Shown in pieces: positions 11,197 to 21,165 of a stretch of 62,464 bases of DNA. The position numbers were made by a program, and so were the translations under genes. Source of the DNA: Globisporangium splendens (taxonomy: Eukaryota; Oomycota; Peronosporomycetes; Pythiales; Pythiaceae); NCBI GenBank assembly GCA_006386115.1, contig VFIW01000170.1:1-62464 (forward strand), written 5' to 3'. Within the stretch, counting starts at the first letter, position 1, and each line of letters starts with the position of its first letter. A model generated the notes under the pieces. It had not been told where the DNA came from. It saw only the letters and a list, made by a program, of their open reading frames with translations, and did no database searches.

Positions 11197-12738
11197 ATGG
11201 CTGGAGGTGTGGTTGTGAACGTGAACAACAATTTGGACCATGACGCCCCCACGGAGGGTTCCAAGACGTACGCCATCATCGTGTGCGTCTTCGCGTCGCT
11301 CGGCGGTCTCTTTTTCGGTTATGATCAGGGTGTGACGAGTAGTGTGCTCATCATGAACTCGTTCCTCGAGGACTACTGCATCGGCTGGCACGGATTCACG
11401 CACGAGGACTGCATCAAGAGCGCGTCGGACTTGCCAAGCCAGTGGACGGACTTCACGCTCTGGTACAACATGGCGTACAACATTGGTTGCATCTTCGGTG
11501 CCCTGCTCGGTGGTATCGTCGCAGACAAGCTCGGTCGTCGCTACACGATCTTCACGGCTGGTGTGCTCTTCGTCATCGGCACGTGCTGGGTGTCGTTCAA
11601 CCCGGCGCACAAGCACGGTCTCATGTACATGGCGCGTATCGTCCAGGGTGTGGGTGTCGGCAACTCGTCGTTCTCGCTGCCGCTGTTCGGTGCCGAGATG
11701 GCGCCAAAGGAGTTCCGTGGTTTCTTTGCTGGCTTCATGCAGATGACGGTCGTGATCGGTCTCTTCCTTGCCAACTGTGTCAACATTGGTGTCGAGCACG
11801 TGGACGAAGGCTGGCGTATCACCAACGCCGTGGCCATGATCCCTCCAATCATTGTCATCTGCGGCATCTTCTTCGTGCCAGAGAGTCCTCGTTGGTTGTT
11901 GCAGCACAAGGGGAAGGAACAGGCAATGGCCAGTCTCAAGAAGCTTCGTCAAACCGAGAACGTGCACGTCGAGTTCGAATTGATTGCCGCCCAGCTCGCT
12001 GAAGAAGGCACGGAGACGAGCTACATGGATCTCCTCGAGCCGTCCATCTTGAAGCGTGTGATCATCGCGATGTTGCTCCAGGTGCTGCAGCAGGCGACCG
12101 GCATCAACCCGATCTTCTCGTACGGTGGTCTGATCTTCAAGGATGTGACGAACGCTGGTGCGGAGTCGGTGCTGATGCTGTCCGGCGTCAACTTCCTCAG
12201 TACGATCCCGGCCATGCGATGGGTCGACACGACGGGTCGTCGTCAGTTGCTCCTGGTCGGTGCTGTTGGCATGGTGCTCGGTCACTTGCTGTCTGCCATC
12301 GTGTTCACGGCCAGTTGTGATGGTAACGTCGATGATGCCGGTTGCCCCAAGGGCGCTGGCTGGATCATCGTGGTCGGCACGGCGTTCTTCGTGTTCAACT
12401 TTGCCATCTCGTGGGGTCCAGTGTGCTGGATCTACCCAGCCGAGATCTTCCCGATGAAGGTTCGCGCCAAGGCCGTGTCGCTCTCGACCATGGCCAACTG
12501 GCTCATGGGTGTGGCCATGACGTACGTCGTGAAGCTCTTCCCAGACTTGAACATCAACGGTGTGTTCTTCTTGTTCGCTGGCACTTGTTGCATCTCGGGC
12601 ACGTTCGTGTACTTTTTGTGTCCTGAGACGAAGGGAATCTTGCTCGAGGACATCGAGTACTTGTTCCACAAGGGGAGCAAGAAGCCGGGCATGTCTCCGC
12701 AGTACGTCGAAGTGGAGACGCCAGTCCAACAAGCCTAA
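11197..12738 (+). CDS. MFS sugar transporter, copy 1
   Basis: Plasma-membrane hexose transporter of the sugar-porter family (major facilitator superfamily), 513 residues, intronless. Signatures in order: GYDQGVTSS (41-49) in helix 1; KLGRR (111-115) in the loop between helices 2 and 3; PESPRWLL (228-235) before the central loop; QQATGIN (298-304) in helix 7, the usual sugar-binding segment; DTTGRR (344-349), the symmetric copy of the GRR motif; PAEIFPMKVR (414-423); and PETKG (476-480) after helix 12. Length and motif spacing are those of intact members. It is about 95% identical in protein to two copies 37 and 41 kb away. Substrate (glucose, fructose or other) cannot be told from sequence alone. 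A consensus oomycete initiator promoter precedes it. Confidence 0.95.
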   Translation: MAGGVVVNVNNNLDHDAPTEGSKTYAIIVCVFASLGGLFFGYDQGVTSSVLIMNSFLEDYCIGWHGFTHEDCIKSASDLPSQWTDFTLWYNMAYNIGCIFGALLGGIVADKLGRRYTIFTAGVLFVIGTCWVSFNPAHKHGLMYMARIVQGVGVGNSSFSLPLFGAEMAPKEFRGFFAGFMQMTVVIGLFLANCVNIGVEHVDEGWRITNAVAMIPPIIVICGIFFVPESPRWLLQHKGKEQAMASLKKLRQTENVHVEFELIAAQLAEEGTETSYMDLLEPSILKRVIIAMLLQVLQQATGINPIFSYGGLIFKDVTNAGAESVLMLSGVNFLSTIPAMRWVDTTGRRQLLLVGAVGMVLGHLLSAIVFTASCDGNVDDAGCPKGAGWIIVVGTAFFVFNFAISWGPVCWIYPAEIFPMKVRAKAVSLSTMANWLMGVAMTYVVKLFPDLNINGVFFLFAGTCCISGTFVYFLCPETKGILLEDIEYLFHKGSKKPGMSPQYVEVETPVQQA

Positions 12739-13399
12739 GTCGTTATTATCCGACTACTACGTGCTACTTTCGATGCATATTGTTGTGATTGTATGCAGCA
12801 AACGGAAGTTGCTCTAAGTCTCTGATAACAATGTAGTTGTGTTGCATTTCCCATTTATTCCAGTACGTCTTATTTGTTCCTATTGTGTGATTCGGGAGTG
12901 TGCATCATAGAAAGTGCATTGCCAACATCCTTCAGCAGCAAATGGAGCAGAGGGTTTTGCCCCTTGACGAAAGGGTCGATTTGCCAAATTGACCCTAGTA
13001 ATGTTTCTCCACACTTGTGGCACAACTTATTATGACGTAGCGATTTCCCGAATTTCTGTGGAGTCTTGCAGTCCCACGTCAACAAGCAAGACCGTTCATG
13101 AGCATGAGTGAGAAGTCCAGCGATTTGGTTGAGACGTTTGATGATGCGTATCTTTATCCACAATGAAGCTCGGTGGGAAGAACACTTTCTGTCGTAAGGT
13201 TGGCGCTGAATGCAATGCCTTAATTTCGAACTGCCACCTTCATCCTTGAACACTCGTGCATCTCATCTTCAGACAGCATTTCAGATGGAAGCAAAGAATG
13301 GCCATTTTGTAAAGCCACATCGATTTATACTGAAGTGCACAATAAAACTCGCACAAGGGATGCAGACATACACGTACAAAAGGACGCAAAACGAAGCAA
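12739..13399. other. Intergenic between transporter 1 and LPMO (convergent)
   Basis: About 660 bp between the 3' ends of two convergent genes. Only short unsupported frames are present. Confidence 0.5.
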
Positions 13400-15445
13400 C
13401 TACAGGGTCTGTTTGTTGTGCTCGGGGTGCACGACGCCACCGTTGTAGTCAGCTCCGTTGTTGAACGAGTAGGCGTGCGGATGGTCATGACCACGATCAT
13501 CCGCGTCGCCGCGAGCTACAGGAGTCGTTGGCTCGGGTGTCTTCTCGTCCGCGTCATTACCTTTCGAGCCGTATGCGTAGGGAAGGGGACTCGCATCAGT
13601 GCAGTCATCTTCACCGTCGCTACTTGCATTGGGGTCTGGTGTCGCTGATGGCGTCGAAGTCACGTTTTCGCCCAGAGTCCCGTCATATTCCTCCCCGCTC
13701 TCCCCCGCTGTACTACCTTGGTTTGACATCACAAGGTCGACAACGCCACCAGTGTTCTCCGACTCAGTGCCGCCATTGGCCTCAGCGCCAACCTGATTAG
13801 TTGTTGCGGTCTCGGAAGCATATGCTTCGGAGCCCTGAGGTGCGTGGCCACTCTCGGAATGCTGAGAGCCAGGATTCTCCCCCGGGGCGTTTGCGATCGG
13901 GAGTCCATTCTGGCAATCACTGTCGTCCTCACTCTCTGTGCCCTTGACACCGCCGTTGGCCTCACCGCCAACCTCAGCTCCTTCGGTGTAATCGTTGCTC
14001 TCAGCGCCAATTTCAGTAGCTGGTGTTGTGGGGTGTGGTTCTTGGCTCTGAGGCGCATTGTGATCGTGGTCATTCTCTGACTTACCATGGCGAAATCCAG
14101 GTTGCCCTTGGTGACCGTTGTGATGATGCATCTGAGTGTTTGTGTTCGACTGAGCACCCGCGGTCTTTGACTCGTCAACGGGTTGCGGCGCTGGAGGCTG
14201 TGTTCGATCACCATGGACGCTCTCCGATCTCGGAGCGCTGGATGCACCTGCGATCGGAAGTCCAAGCGAACAGCCAGGATCTTCACCACCTTCCGCCTCT
14301 GACGACTGGGCTCCAGTCCCTTGTTCGTCCGCTGGTTCATACTCGCCTTCTCCACCCACTTCACCCTCGTTCCCTGTGCCATTTCCAGTGCGCGATGGTG
14401 ATTGGGACGTATCTGGGATCTCGAGCTCATCGTCACAATCACCACCATCTTCGGAGGACTCGGCCATATCCAGCTCGTCCTCACAGTCCTCCTCCGCGCC
14501 GACCTCGCCTCCACTCGAGGACGACAGTGGTTCCGGCATTTCGAGCTCATCTTCACAATCGGGACCAAACTCGTCGCTCGAGGTAGGTGCTGCCGAAGCC
14601 ACTGGTGTTGGGCTTGAAACTGGTGATGGTGTGGCTGTGGGGCTTGGAGTGACGGACGGTGAGCCTTCCGTGGAGCGTTCGTTCTCCCCACCGTCACCAT
14701 TCTCGCCATCCTTCCCATTACTGTCGTCCATGCCTACGCCACTACCACCACCAGCAGCATTCAACCCGACACTCGCTTCCCAGCAAGTCGTATACGCATC
14801 GTCTACCGAGTTGAACGACCAGACCCACTTGAACGTGTACTCGCCAGGTGCGATGTCGTTTTCCAGGTCAAAGCACATGGTGCACAGCGCATGCTCTTTG
14901 TCTTGGCAGAAGTTCGGGCAGTTCTGGAAACCCTTGTAGTCGACTTGGCCGTTCACGTGCTTGCCGTTGTTCTGCTCGTAGTCCTTGAGAAACGCACTTG
15001 GGTCATCCGACGTTGGATTGACGGCTGTGCGCGTGATCCGCACGCCGGCATCGGGGACGAACTCGTTCGTGCAGGCTTTATCTGCTACGTGGTTCTTGGG
15101 CGGGTACGCTAGACAGACTCGCTGCCCGGGGGTGTACGACGCGACCGGTGCTTTCCTAGCGCCTTGGTTTTCCGCGTCGTCTCGCTCACATTGACATTTC
15201 GTGCTCGTATGTGCATTGAAGCCCGTGTCGACGCCAAAGCTGACGTCCATTTGCTTTCGACCGCAACGCGCTCGACCCTGGCAAAGCGACGGGTTCCACA
15301 CGCGGGCGTCTGTGGAACCCGGGGCGAAGCGGTAATCCGTACATTCAAGCCACGAGTGCGCGGACGTGGACGCGAGGTTGGAGAGAAATCCAAGCGCAAC
15401 GCTGGCTGCCACGGCGCTGCTGGTCCAACGCGAAGCTGCTTTCAT
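13400..15445 (-). CDS. Secreted AA17-type LPMO with long acidic tail
   Basis: Likely copper-dependent lytic polysaccharide monooxygenase. AA17 enzymes of oomycetes attack pectin oxidatively. Residues 1-29 form a signal peptide, so cleavage leaves His30 as the N-terminal residue (HSWLECTDY), the defining half of the histidine brace. His119 (PPKNH) is a plausible second copper ligand. The core spans about 30-229, with many Cys (GRARCGRK, KCQCE, NCPNFCQ, CTMCFDLE) and the closing block EYTFKWVWSFN and TTCWEAS. A region of about 450 residues rich in Ser, Thr, Pro, Glu and Gly follows, with repeated Cys-containing motifs (DCEDELEM, DCEDELDM, DCDDELEI; CSLGLPIA, CQNGLPIA). It ends in a His-rich tail. 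681 residues in total, against about 200 for the catalytic core. Family assignment is by motif memory; the tail function is unknown. Confidence 0.85.
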   Translation of the reverse strand: MKAASRWTSSAVAASVALGFLSNLASTSAHSWLECTDYRFAPGSTDARVWNPSLCQGRARCGRKQMDVSFGVDTGFNAHTSTKCQCERDDAENQGARKAPVASYTPGQRVCLAYPPKNHVADKACTNEFVPDAGVRITRTAVNPTSDDPSAFLKDYEQNNGKHVNGQVDYKGFQNCPNFCQDKEHALCTMCFDLENDIAPGEYTFKWVWSFNSVDDAYTTCWEASVGLNAAGGGSGVGMDDSNGKDGENGDGGENERSTEGSPSVTPSPTATPSPVSSPTPVASAAPTSSDEFGPDCEDELEMPEPLSSSSGGEVGAEEDCEDELDMAESSEDGGDCDDELEIPDTSQSPSRTGNGTGNEGEVGGEGEYEPADEQGTGAQSSEAEGGEDPGCSLGLPIAGASSAPRSESVHGDRTQPPAPQPVDESKTAGAQSNTNTQMHHHNGHQGQPGFRHGKSENDHDHNAPQSQEPHPTTPATEIGAESNDYTEGAEVGGEANGGVKGTESEDDSDCQNGLPIANAPGENPGSQHSESGHAPQGSEAYASETATTNQVGAEANGGTESENTGGVVDLVMSNQGSTAGESGEEYDGTLGENVTSTPSATPDPNASSDGEDDCTDASPLPYAYGSKGNDADEKTPEPTTPVARGDADDRGHDHPHAYSFNNGADYNGGVVHPEHNKQTL

Positions 15446-15485
15446 GCTTGGGTGTATTGTGCAAATGCCAGGGAGAGCGCTTTTT

Positions 15486-15497
15486 CACGAATGAGGT
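15486..15497 (-). promoter_or_regulatory. Initiator-like element of the LPMO gene
   Basis: On the minus strand CCTCATTCGTGAAAA matches the TCATTYY initiator core about 45 bp upstream of the ATG at 15445. Confidence 0.45.
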
Positions 15498-15499
15498 GG

Positions 15500-16760
15500 C
15501 AAAAGCATAAAGGTGAACTTGGGTACCATGGGGGACATAAGAGCACGAGCGCCTGCTCACCACTCGAGCGAGGGGCGCACGCGAGAGGAAGGCTCTTGGT
15601 GCGTTCTGTTATCTTTTCGTTGGAGGTGAACGCACAAGAAACCAACCAGAACGCAGCGAGAACAGCACACATGCGTGTCCATTATGCTCTGCGCCGCGAA
15701 AGAAAGACGGATCAGCTGGCAAACAAGATGCAAACGGCTCTATCCGTTTCAATCCATCGAAGGAATGCACTGCGGGGTCTATCGGCTTCAGAAAGGGTCC
15801 AAGAGCGTATTACCCATGCATAAACTCAGAAGGTTTCGGAGCAAAACACACGATTGCAGCACGACCGTTTCCTAGCAGCGAGAGAGAGACCCTTGAGAAG
15901 CGAACGTTGCTAGGTACCATACCAGCTTGAAACACATGCGCACTCGCTCTCTCACACCCAGCCGAGAACGGCAAGTCGGGCTTTTGACGACCATCACATA
16001 TGTAGGCTTCGCAAATCTAGCAGGCGCCCAAAACCTTCCGCACTCTACCTTCGGCTTCCTGAAGGCCATTTGTTTTGTGCCTGGGCTGCTACTCACTCGC
16101 TCTCATTACAAGGAATGCCTTCTATGCAAGTGAGTGAATGGCGTGAAACTTGGCGATCGCGCTCAGCGTACGCGGTTGTGTGGTTGTGTGGAGTGCGCGT
16201 GCGCCGATGTATCCACAACAGCGATGAAATGCCACGTGAACGAACGGCGATCCCACGATTAGTCGATTTGACCAGGAAAATCCAGGCTAAAACTGCACTT
16301 TCTATGGTCAAGAGCAACCTCTACAGCAACAATGTACAGTAACAATCATTCTAAACCAGTCACAATGTATCAATATCGTGCTACTGTTGATAGATACGGT
16401 AGATTAACAGGTAAAAGTATCCTTGAAAATCCATTCTCAAGTGACACCTTGGTGCGGATCCCACGTTTGACTTGCAAAATGGGGATGCGACCCACTCTCT
16501 GCAGCGACTCGCTTAGTCGAAGCTTCAGTCCTCCCTCCCTCAGCGCTGAAGAAACCTCGAGCGGTAGACGGGGGTCAGCGGCGCGTCTCTCGTTGCAGTG
16601 GAGAGGCACGTTGGACACTGCGAGACGGGGGATGGTCCAGTCGTACTTGAGTGAGGACCAGAATCCAGGGTCCTATTTCGATACTCTGAATATCGACTAA
16701 ACGCGTTCTGAGGCATTTGGGTTCACATCCGTTGCTTTTACAAATGTTGTGCGCTCACAG
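15500..16760. other. Intergenic, 1.3 kb
   Basis: Upstream region shared by the divergent LPMO and MYB 1 genes. No supported gene. A frame at 16332-16700 is open but has no recognisable feature or promoter. Confidence 0.4.
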
Positions 16761-16765
16761 CCTTC

Positions 16766-16780
16766 TTCATTTCTCAATTA
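16766..16780 (+). promoter_or_regulatory. Initiator-like element of MYB 1
   Basis: TTCATTTCTCAATTACTC matches the oomycete initiator and flanking element, 58 bp upstream of the ATG at 16825. Confidence 0.65.
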
Positions 16781-16824
16781 CTCTCCAAGCCAGTAGCTGG
16801 ATCACAACGATACTTCGTACACAA

Positions 16825-17373
16825 ATGAACAATGCCCAGCACGCCATCACCTCCGACGACTCCACTCGTGTTGGCCGCGGCGTGTGGACAACCGAAGAAC
16901 ACGACAAGTTCCTCGTGGGACTCAAGGCGTTTCCGGAGGGACCGTGGAAGGCAATCGCAGACCACGTCGGGACTCGGTCTGCACGCCAAGTGCAGACTCA
17001 CGCGCAAAAGTACTACGAGAAAGTAGCGCGACGCGTCCGTGGTCTCCGCAAGGACCGCAAGAAAGTAGTGCGCTCGGAGCACCGCATTGACGAAGCCCTC
17101 TTCGAGCTGCGCGTAGCTGACAAAGACGCCGCTGCTCTTGCTTCTCGAGGTCTGAAGGCAAATGTGCGCATGTCCCCAAGTACGTCCAGCAGCAGTAAGC
17201 CAAGCCATTCGACTGGAGCGCAGGTCAACCATCCCACTCCAATGACGGTCGATGACAGCTGCACGTCTGGAGATAGCGACTCGTCCTTGCACTTCCTCGA
17301 CGAAGACTGCTTGAACTTTCTCATCGCGATTCTCGACTCACAAGAGCTCGGTAACAGCTCGCCGTCGTCGTAG
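16825..17373 (+). CDS. SHAQKYF-type single-MYB transcription factor 1
   Basis: 182 residues, intronless. One MYB/SANT repeat near residues 18-70 begins GVWTTEEHDKFL and ends RQVQTHAQKYYEK, the oomycete form of the SHAQKYF signature, so a nuclear DNA-binding role is expected. A basic stretch (RRVRGLRKDRKK) follows and could serve as nuclear localisation signal. The C-terminal half is Ser/Thr-rich and acidic, ending with a short hydrophobic motif DEDCLNFLIAILDSQE that recurs in the other two copies and may be an interaction or activation motif. The start at 16825 is the first ATG suited to the promoter; the open frame upstream contains the initiator element. Confidence 0.9.
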   Translation: MNNAQHAITSDDSTRVGRGVWTTEEHDKFLVGLKAFPEGPWKAIADHVGTRSARQVQTHAQKYYEKVARRVRGLRKDRKKVVRSEHRIDEALFELRVADKDAAALASRGLKANVRMSPSTSSSSKPSHSTGAQVNHPTPMTVDDSCTSGDSDSSLHFLDEDCLNFLIAILDSQELGNSSPSS

Positions 17374-18118
17374 CGTCTCACTCCAAACTGCAGAATATTA
17401 TTTAATCTCAGGTTCATTTTTGATGCTCCACTCATTGTTTTCGTGTCCCCCTGTTGCTTTGTTACGAGCCAATTGCAATTTGTGAGTCCCTGGGGGTATC
17501 TTGTTTGTCAGCTGCCTTGTGCGAGGCTAATTGATCCCTAATCAGTCCGAAAAGCTTCCAAAGCTTCATTGCGCATGACAACCGAGTCTCAAAATAATGT
17601 TCACGTACTGCAAGTGCTTTTCTGTTCCAGCAGCATCGAAGAAACACCACAGCGCGTGCGCTTCCCCATTTTCTTAGAAACGCTTGGCTATGTCGCCTGG
17701 AAACATGCAGAAACGTGCCTTCAGCGAGTTCAATGTTGCCTTTTGGGACGACGAGAAAATCCACAGACTGGGTAACAATTGCAGGTCACACAGTGAGGTG
17801 ATCCCACTGTGAGGATGGGTCGTCCGTTAGTCAGTCATATGATTTTCCTCGTTCGATTTTCTGCGGACTAATGTAGCCACCTCGGCTAGCATTACAGTAG
17901 TCACTGTGTAAGTGACCTTGGTGCACAAATCGTCTTGACGCGGGGCGTGTGACACACAGATATGGATGGCGAAACGGGGGAAATATGACTACAAGGAGAT
18001 GGGTCTGGGTCCGTCAGCAAGCTCCGCTCAGTGACGGAGCGTCGAAATCCATTCAAGACGAAACTGGTGTTTGTACGACATGGACACTGCGTTGACGACG
18101 ACAATGGTCGAGCCAGGT
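17374..18118. other. Intergenic between MYB 1 and MYB 2
   Basis: No supported gene; it contains the region upstream of the MYB 2 initiator. Confidence 0.4.
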
Positions 18119-18120
18119 GG

Positions 18121-18138
18121 ACTCATTTTCACATTGAC
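18121..18138 (+). promoter_or_regulatory. Initiator-like element of MYB 2
   Basis: ACTCATTTTCACATTGACG matches the oomycete initiator, placed like those of MYB 1 and MYB 3. The first ATG downstream is at 18191, 68 bp away. Confidence 0.6.
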
Positions 18139-18190
18139 GAGCTTCCCAGCGCTTGGACCACAAACCACGCAGTAACTTCACCAAGCACAG

Positions 18191-18735
18191 ATGGGCAATA
18201 CAACATCACTCACGCAGAGCAACGCGGTGTGTGGACAACCGAAGAACACGACAAGTTTCTCGTGGGACTCAAGGCGTTTCCGGAGGGACCATGGAAGGCA
18301 ATCGCAGACCACGTCGGGACTCGGTCTGCACGCCAAGTGCAGACTCACGCGCAAAAGTACTACGAGAAAGTAGCGCGACGCGTCCGTGGTCTCCGCAAGG
18401 ACCGCAAGAAAGTAGTGCGCTCGGAGCACCGTCTCGACGAGGACATGATCGAGCTGTGCAAGGACATGGAAGGCGACGCAGAGACCAAGGAGCTGGTGGA
18501 AGTTGAGCGCACACAAAGAGGGTTGAGCGCGATCGCCATGCGTCGGCGCAGCGCTTCACCCAATGCTGTGGATTCGTTGAGCGCGTCGCCAGACGAAGTC
18601 AAGGTCGAAGAAGACGAGCTTTGCTTAAAAGGAGTCGATTCGTCCCTTGCATGTCCTGATCAAGAGTGCCTGGACTACCTGGTTTCTGTCCTCGAGGCGC
18701 ATGAAAGCAGCGTGGAAGTAGAAACCTTTGTTTGA
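18191..18735 (+). pseudogene. SHAQKYF-type MYB 2, N-terminus frameshifted
   Basis: The MYB repeat (GVWTTEEHDKFL to THAQKYYEK), the basic stretch and a C-terminal acidic region ending DQECLDYLVSVLEAHE are intact in one frame to the stop at 18735. That frame has no in-frame ATG between an upstream stop near 17986 and the MYB repeat. The first ATG after the promoter (18191) lies in another frame, about 13 codons before the repeat, so one base appears gained or lost. A short intron is possible: an ATG at about 18080, a GT in GCCAGGTGG near 18116 and an AG in CACGCAG near 18217 would restore the frame. However, that ATG precedes the initiator. The gene is either a recent pseudogene, an assembly error or an unusual spliced gene. 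Confidence 0.65.
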
Positions 18736-20060
18736 GTTTGGAGTTATATACATCACAAGTGCTACAATTTACCTTAACGCACACTAAAAATGAAGTCACA
18801 CAATCTCTTTACCTGTGTGTGGGATAACTACTTGACAGTGAGCTGCTCGTCAAACAAGTAGCTTCAGAACGCGTCTGTGCTGGTGACAGCGTGACAAGGC
18901 GAGCATGATGTCATTGCACTCTATTTCCGACAAAAGCCGAGTCGCTGTCGTTCCTGAAACGACAAATGATATGGCTTCATACTTGGAGCATCACAAGAGA
19001 ATCCAGAGTAGCTCGTTGTCGTGAAGGAAATGAGCAAATCGAGAACATCCCACGTTTGACCGATTGGAGTGATGGATGTTTGCTGCGTTGTGGGTAAGAG
19101 TTATGCTCCCATCTCTATGCACAGTACCAGTGTAGCCATCTCGAGAGCTCGATCCCGTGTTGTGCTGTTAGCGTACAGTTCTAAAGCTAGTCTCCAAAGC
19201 AGACAGCAGCTCAGTTGCTGCGGGCGTGTGGCATACCCTGTATGCGAGAATCGAGCGTAGAGATGGGAGACTCTGGACAGAGATCACCCTTGACGACCAC
19301 AAGCCAGGACGGGTAGCTGGCAGAGATCTCAGCGATGCTGGGGCTCTCTGCAGCGACGAAATCCACCCTGGCAATAGCTCCGTATCACCCGAAAGCGATT
19401 GGAGGTTCACACAATCTCACCCCTGCGACCGAAAGTCTTGGTGCTTGCATTATATAAAAGCTTTGGCTTGTCCGTGTATCACGTGAAAGACAGCGAAGTG
19501 TTGCTGTCTTCTCCTTCCAACTCAGGGAAATTGAGCGTCGACATCGCAACGTTAACGCGGATGCATACGATGCCTTTCGTTCGCCAACAGTTTTACTGCT
19601 GAGCCAATGGGCGTCTGAAAAAAATCCATTCGTCCACACGTTATCGCTTGGGGGATGAGACCGAGCCATTTCAGACGAGACGGCATTCGATCCCACTCTT
19701 ACAATATGGCTGAGGGGGATGAGCAGAGCCATTGTGGGTTGCTGCTGGTCTCAATTGGCTGTCAGCCACCGTGTAGCTGCTTGTGCGCCGGCACGGAGTC
19801 ATCGTTCAGCTGGATTCTGTGTCCATACGGCCCAGCGAACGCGCTTCACTCGCCTCGTATACGTATGACACACACGCGTGAGGAGCAGCAGATAGCTACA
19901 CATGAGCATAGATGCAGCCTCGACGGGATGCTCCAGCCTATGAGTTGCACACCTAAATGATGGATTTGCTGTCTATTAATCAATGTGAACCTGCTGAAAG
20001 AGCAGGGTGTGTAACATGACAGCGCGTTCCATCGCAATGCATTCAATGGCGAGAAGCGAA
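18736..20060. other. Intergenic between MYB 2 and MYB 3, 1.3 kb
   Basis: Only short unsupported frames on both strands; no repeat or RNA gene recognised. Confidence 0.4.
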
Positions 20061-20066
20061 CGCCAT

Positions 20067-20080
20067 TCTCATTTTTGCGA
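20067..20080 (+). promoter_or_regulatory. Initiator-like element of MYB 3
   Basis: TTCTCATTTTTGCGAG fits the initiator core, 54 bp upstream of the ATG at 20123. Confidence 0.5.
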
Positions 20081-20122
20081 GTTGGTCATTAATCAGAGGA
20101 ACCATTAGCCCTGCTCACTACA

Positions 20123-20683
20123 ATGCACGACAGCACGGCAAACAACAACACTTCGACGCCACAAAGCCGTGGTGTGTGGACTACAGAGGAGCACGACCGG
20201 TTCCTCGTCGCGCTCAAGGACTATCCGCAGGGACCCTGGAAAGCCATCGCGGAGTACGTCGGCTCGCGATCCGCTCGTCAGGTGCAGACCCACGCCCAAA
20301 AGTACTACGAGAAAGTTGCTCGTAGGGTACGGGGGCTGCGCAAGGACCGCAAGAAGGTCGTGCGCTTGGAGCACCGCCTCGACGAAGACATGACCGACTT
20401 GTGCAAGGACGTCGCGGGGGACGAAGAGCTAGCTGCGCAAGTGGAATCCACACGGCGTGGCTTGAGCGCGATGGCGATCGCGATGCGTAGACGGATTCCA
20501 CCGCCAAGCGCTGACCAGACGACTTCGTCACAGGAACACAAAGAAGAAGAAATCGCACCAGAACTCACGGAGCCGCAAGCAATGAGATCGTCGGAGGATA
20601 GCGACTCGTCGTTGTCACCGCTGGACGAAGACTATTTGAGCTACTTGATCTCGATCCTCGAGTCTAGGAACTTCGATCAGTGA
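20123..20683 (+). CDS. SHAQKYF-type single-MYB transcription factor 3
   Basis: 186 residues, intronless, with the same layout as MYB 1: a short polar N-terminus, a MYB repeat (GVWTTEEHDRFL to THAQKYYEK, about residues 14-66), a basic stretch (RRVRGLRKDRKK), then a Ser- and Glu-rich region and a terminal motif LDEDYLSYLISILESRN equivalent to the ends of MYB 1 and 2. It is more diverged at the DNA level from MYB 1 and 2 than they are from each other. A nuclear regulatory role is inferred from the family. Confidence 0.9.
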   Translation: MHDSTANNNTSTPQSRGVWTTEEHDRFLVALKDYPQGPWKAIAEYVGSRSARQVQTHAQKYYEKVARRVRGLRKDRKKVVRLEHRLDEDMTDLCKDVAGDEELAAQVESTRRGLSAMAIAMRRRIPPPSADQTTSSQEHKEEEIAPELTEPQAMRSSEDSDSSLSPLDEDYLSYLISILESRNFDQ

Positions 20684-21165
20684 TCGAAGGATGCCCAACG
20701 TCCCGCGCGCTCTCAGCGCACATACTATACAACCAGTTATTTTTACTGACTAAGAACATCTCTATAATCCACAGCGCGTTTCAGGCAGGAGAGCTTGTGT
20801 GGTGTGGCCAGCCGCAGGGTGGCGCTGTCAGACTCCAAGCACTGAAGCGAGGCGCAGTGTCAGAGCAGAACTGCATTCAACTCCAGCGCAACCGTGCAGA
20901 ACGACAGAGAAGCACAGAGAGAGAAGAAGAGCAGAGACAAAAAGAACAACTGGACACTGCTGGAAACGCCAGCAGTGCTTACATGAGTAGCTGCATATAG
21001 AAAACATGACTGCACACGTACAAGGGAGCATGAGGGCGATGGAAACAGTAAAAACTAAACAAACTAATCCACTTCGCATTTTACTATCAACCAGCAACAC
21101 GCTATAAAGAATTCTTTAGAGACAAGATCAATATACCTGGGCTAGGGGACATCGACGACGACGTC
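20684..21165. other. Intergenic with a 9-bp stem hairpin at 20955-20977
   Basis: CACTGCTGG and CCAGCAGTG (20955-20963 and 20969-20977) form a perfect stem with a 5-base loop. No gene is supported. The region leads into the gag-like fragment. Confidence 0.5.

Noticed and set aside
11032..12732. 566-codon frame antisense to transporter 1, with similar ones opposite transporters 2 and 3
   Set aside because: It mirrors the GC-rich third positions of the transporter, is rich in His/Glu/Asp as such shadows are, has no promoter and does not extend past the gene. This contrasts with the retroelement antisense ORF.
13729..14718. Long frames on both strands in the LPMO tail region
   Set aside because: Low-complexity acidic coding sequence gives open frames in other phases; only the phase continuing the LPMO has a signal peptide and domain.
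16332..16700. 122-codon frame upstream of MYB 1
   Set aside because: No promoter, domain or composition signal; likely chance.
20955..20977. Hairpin as a bacterial-type terminator
   Set aside because: Wrong kind of organism, and no T run follows.
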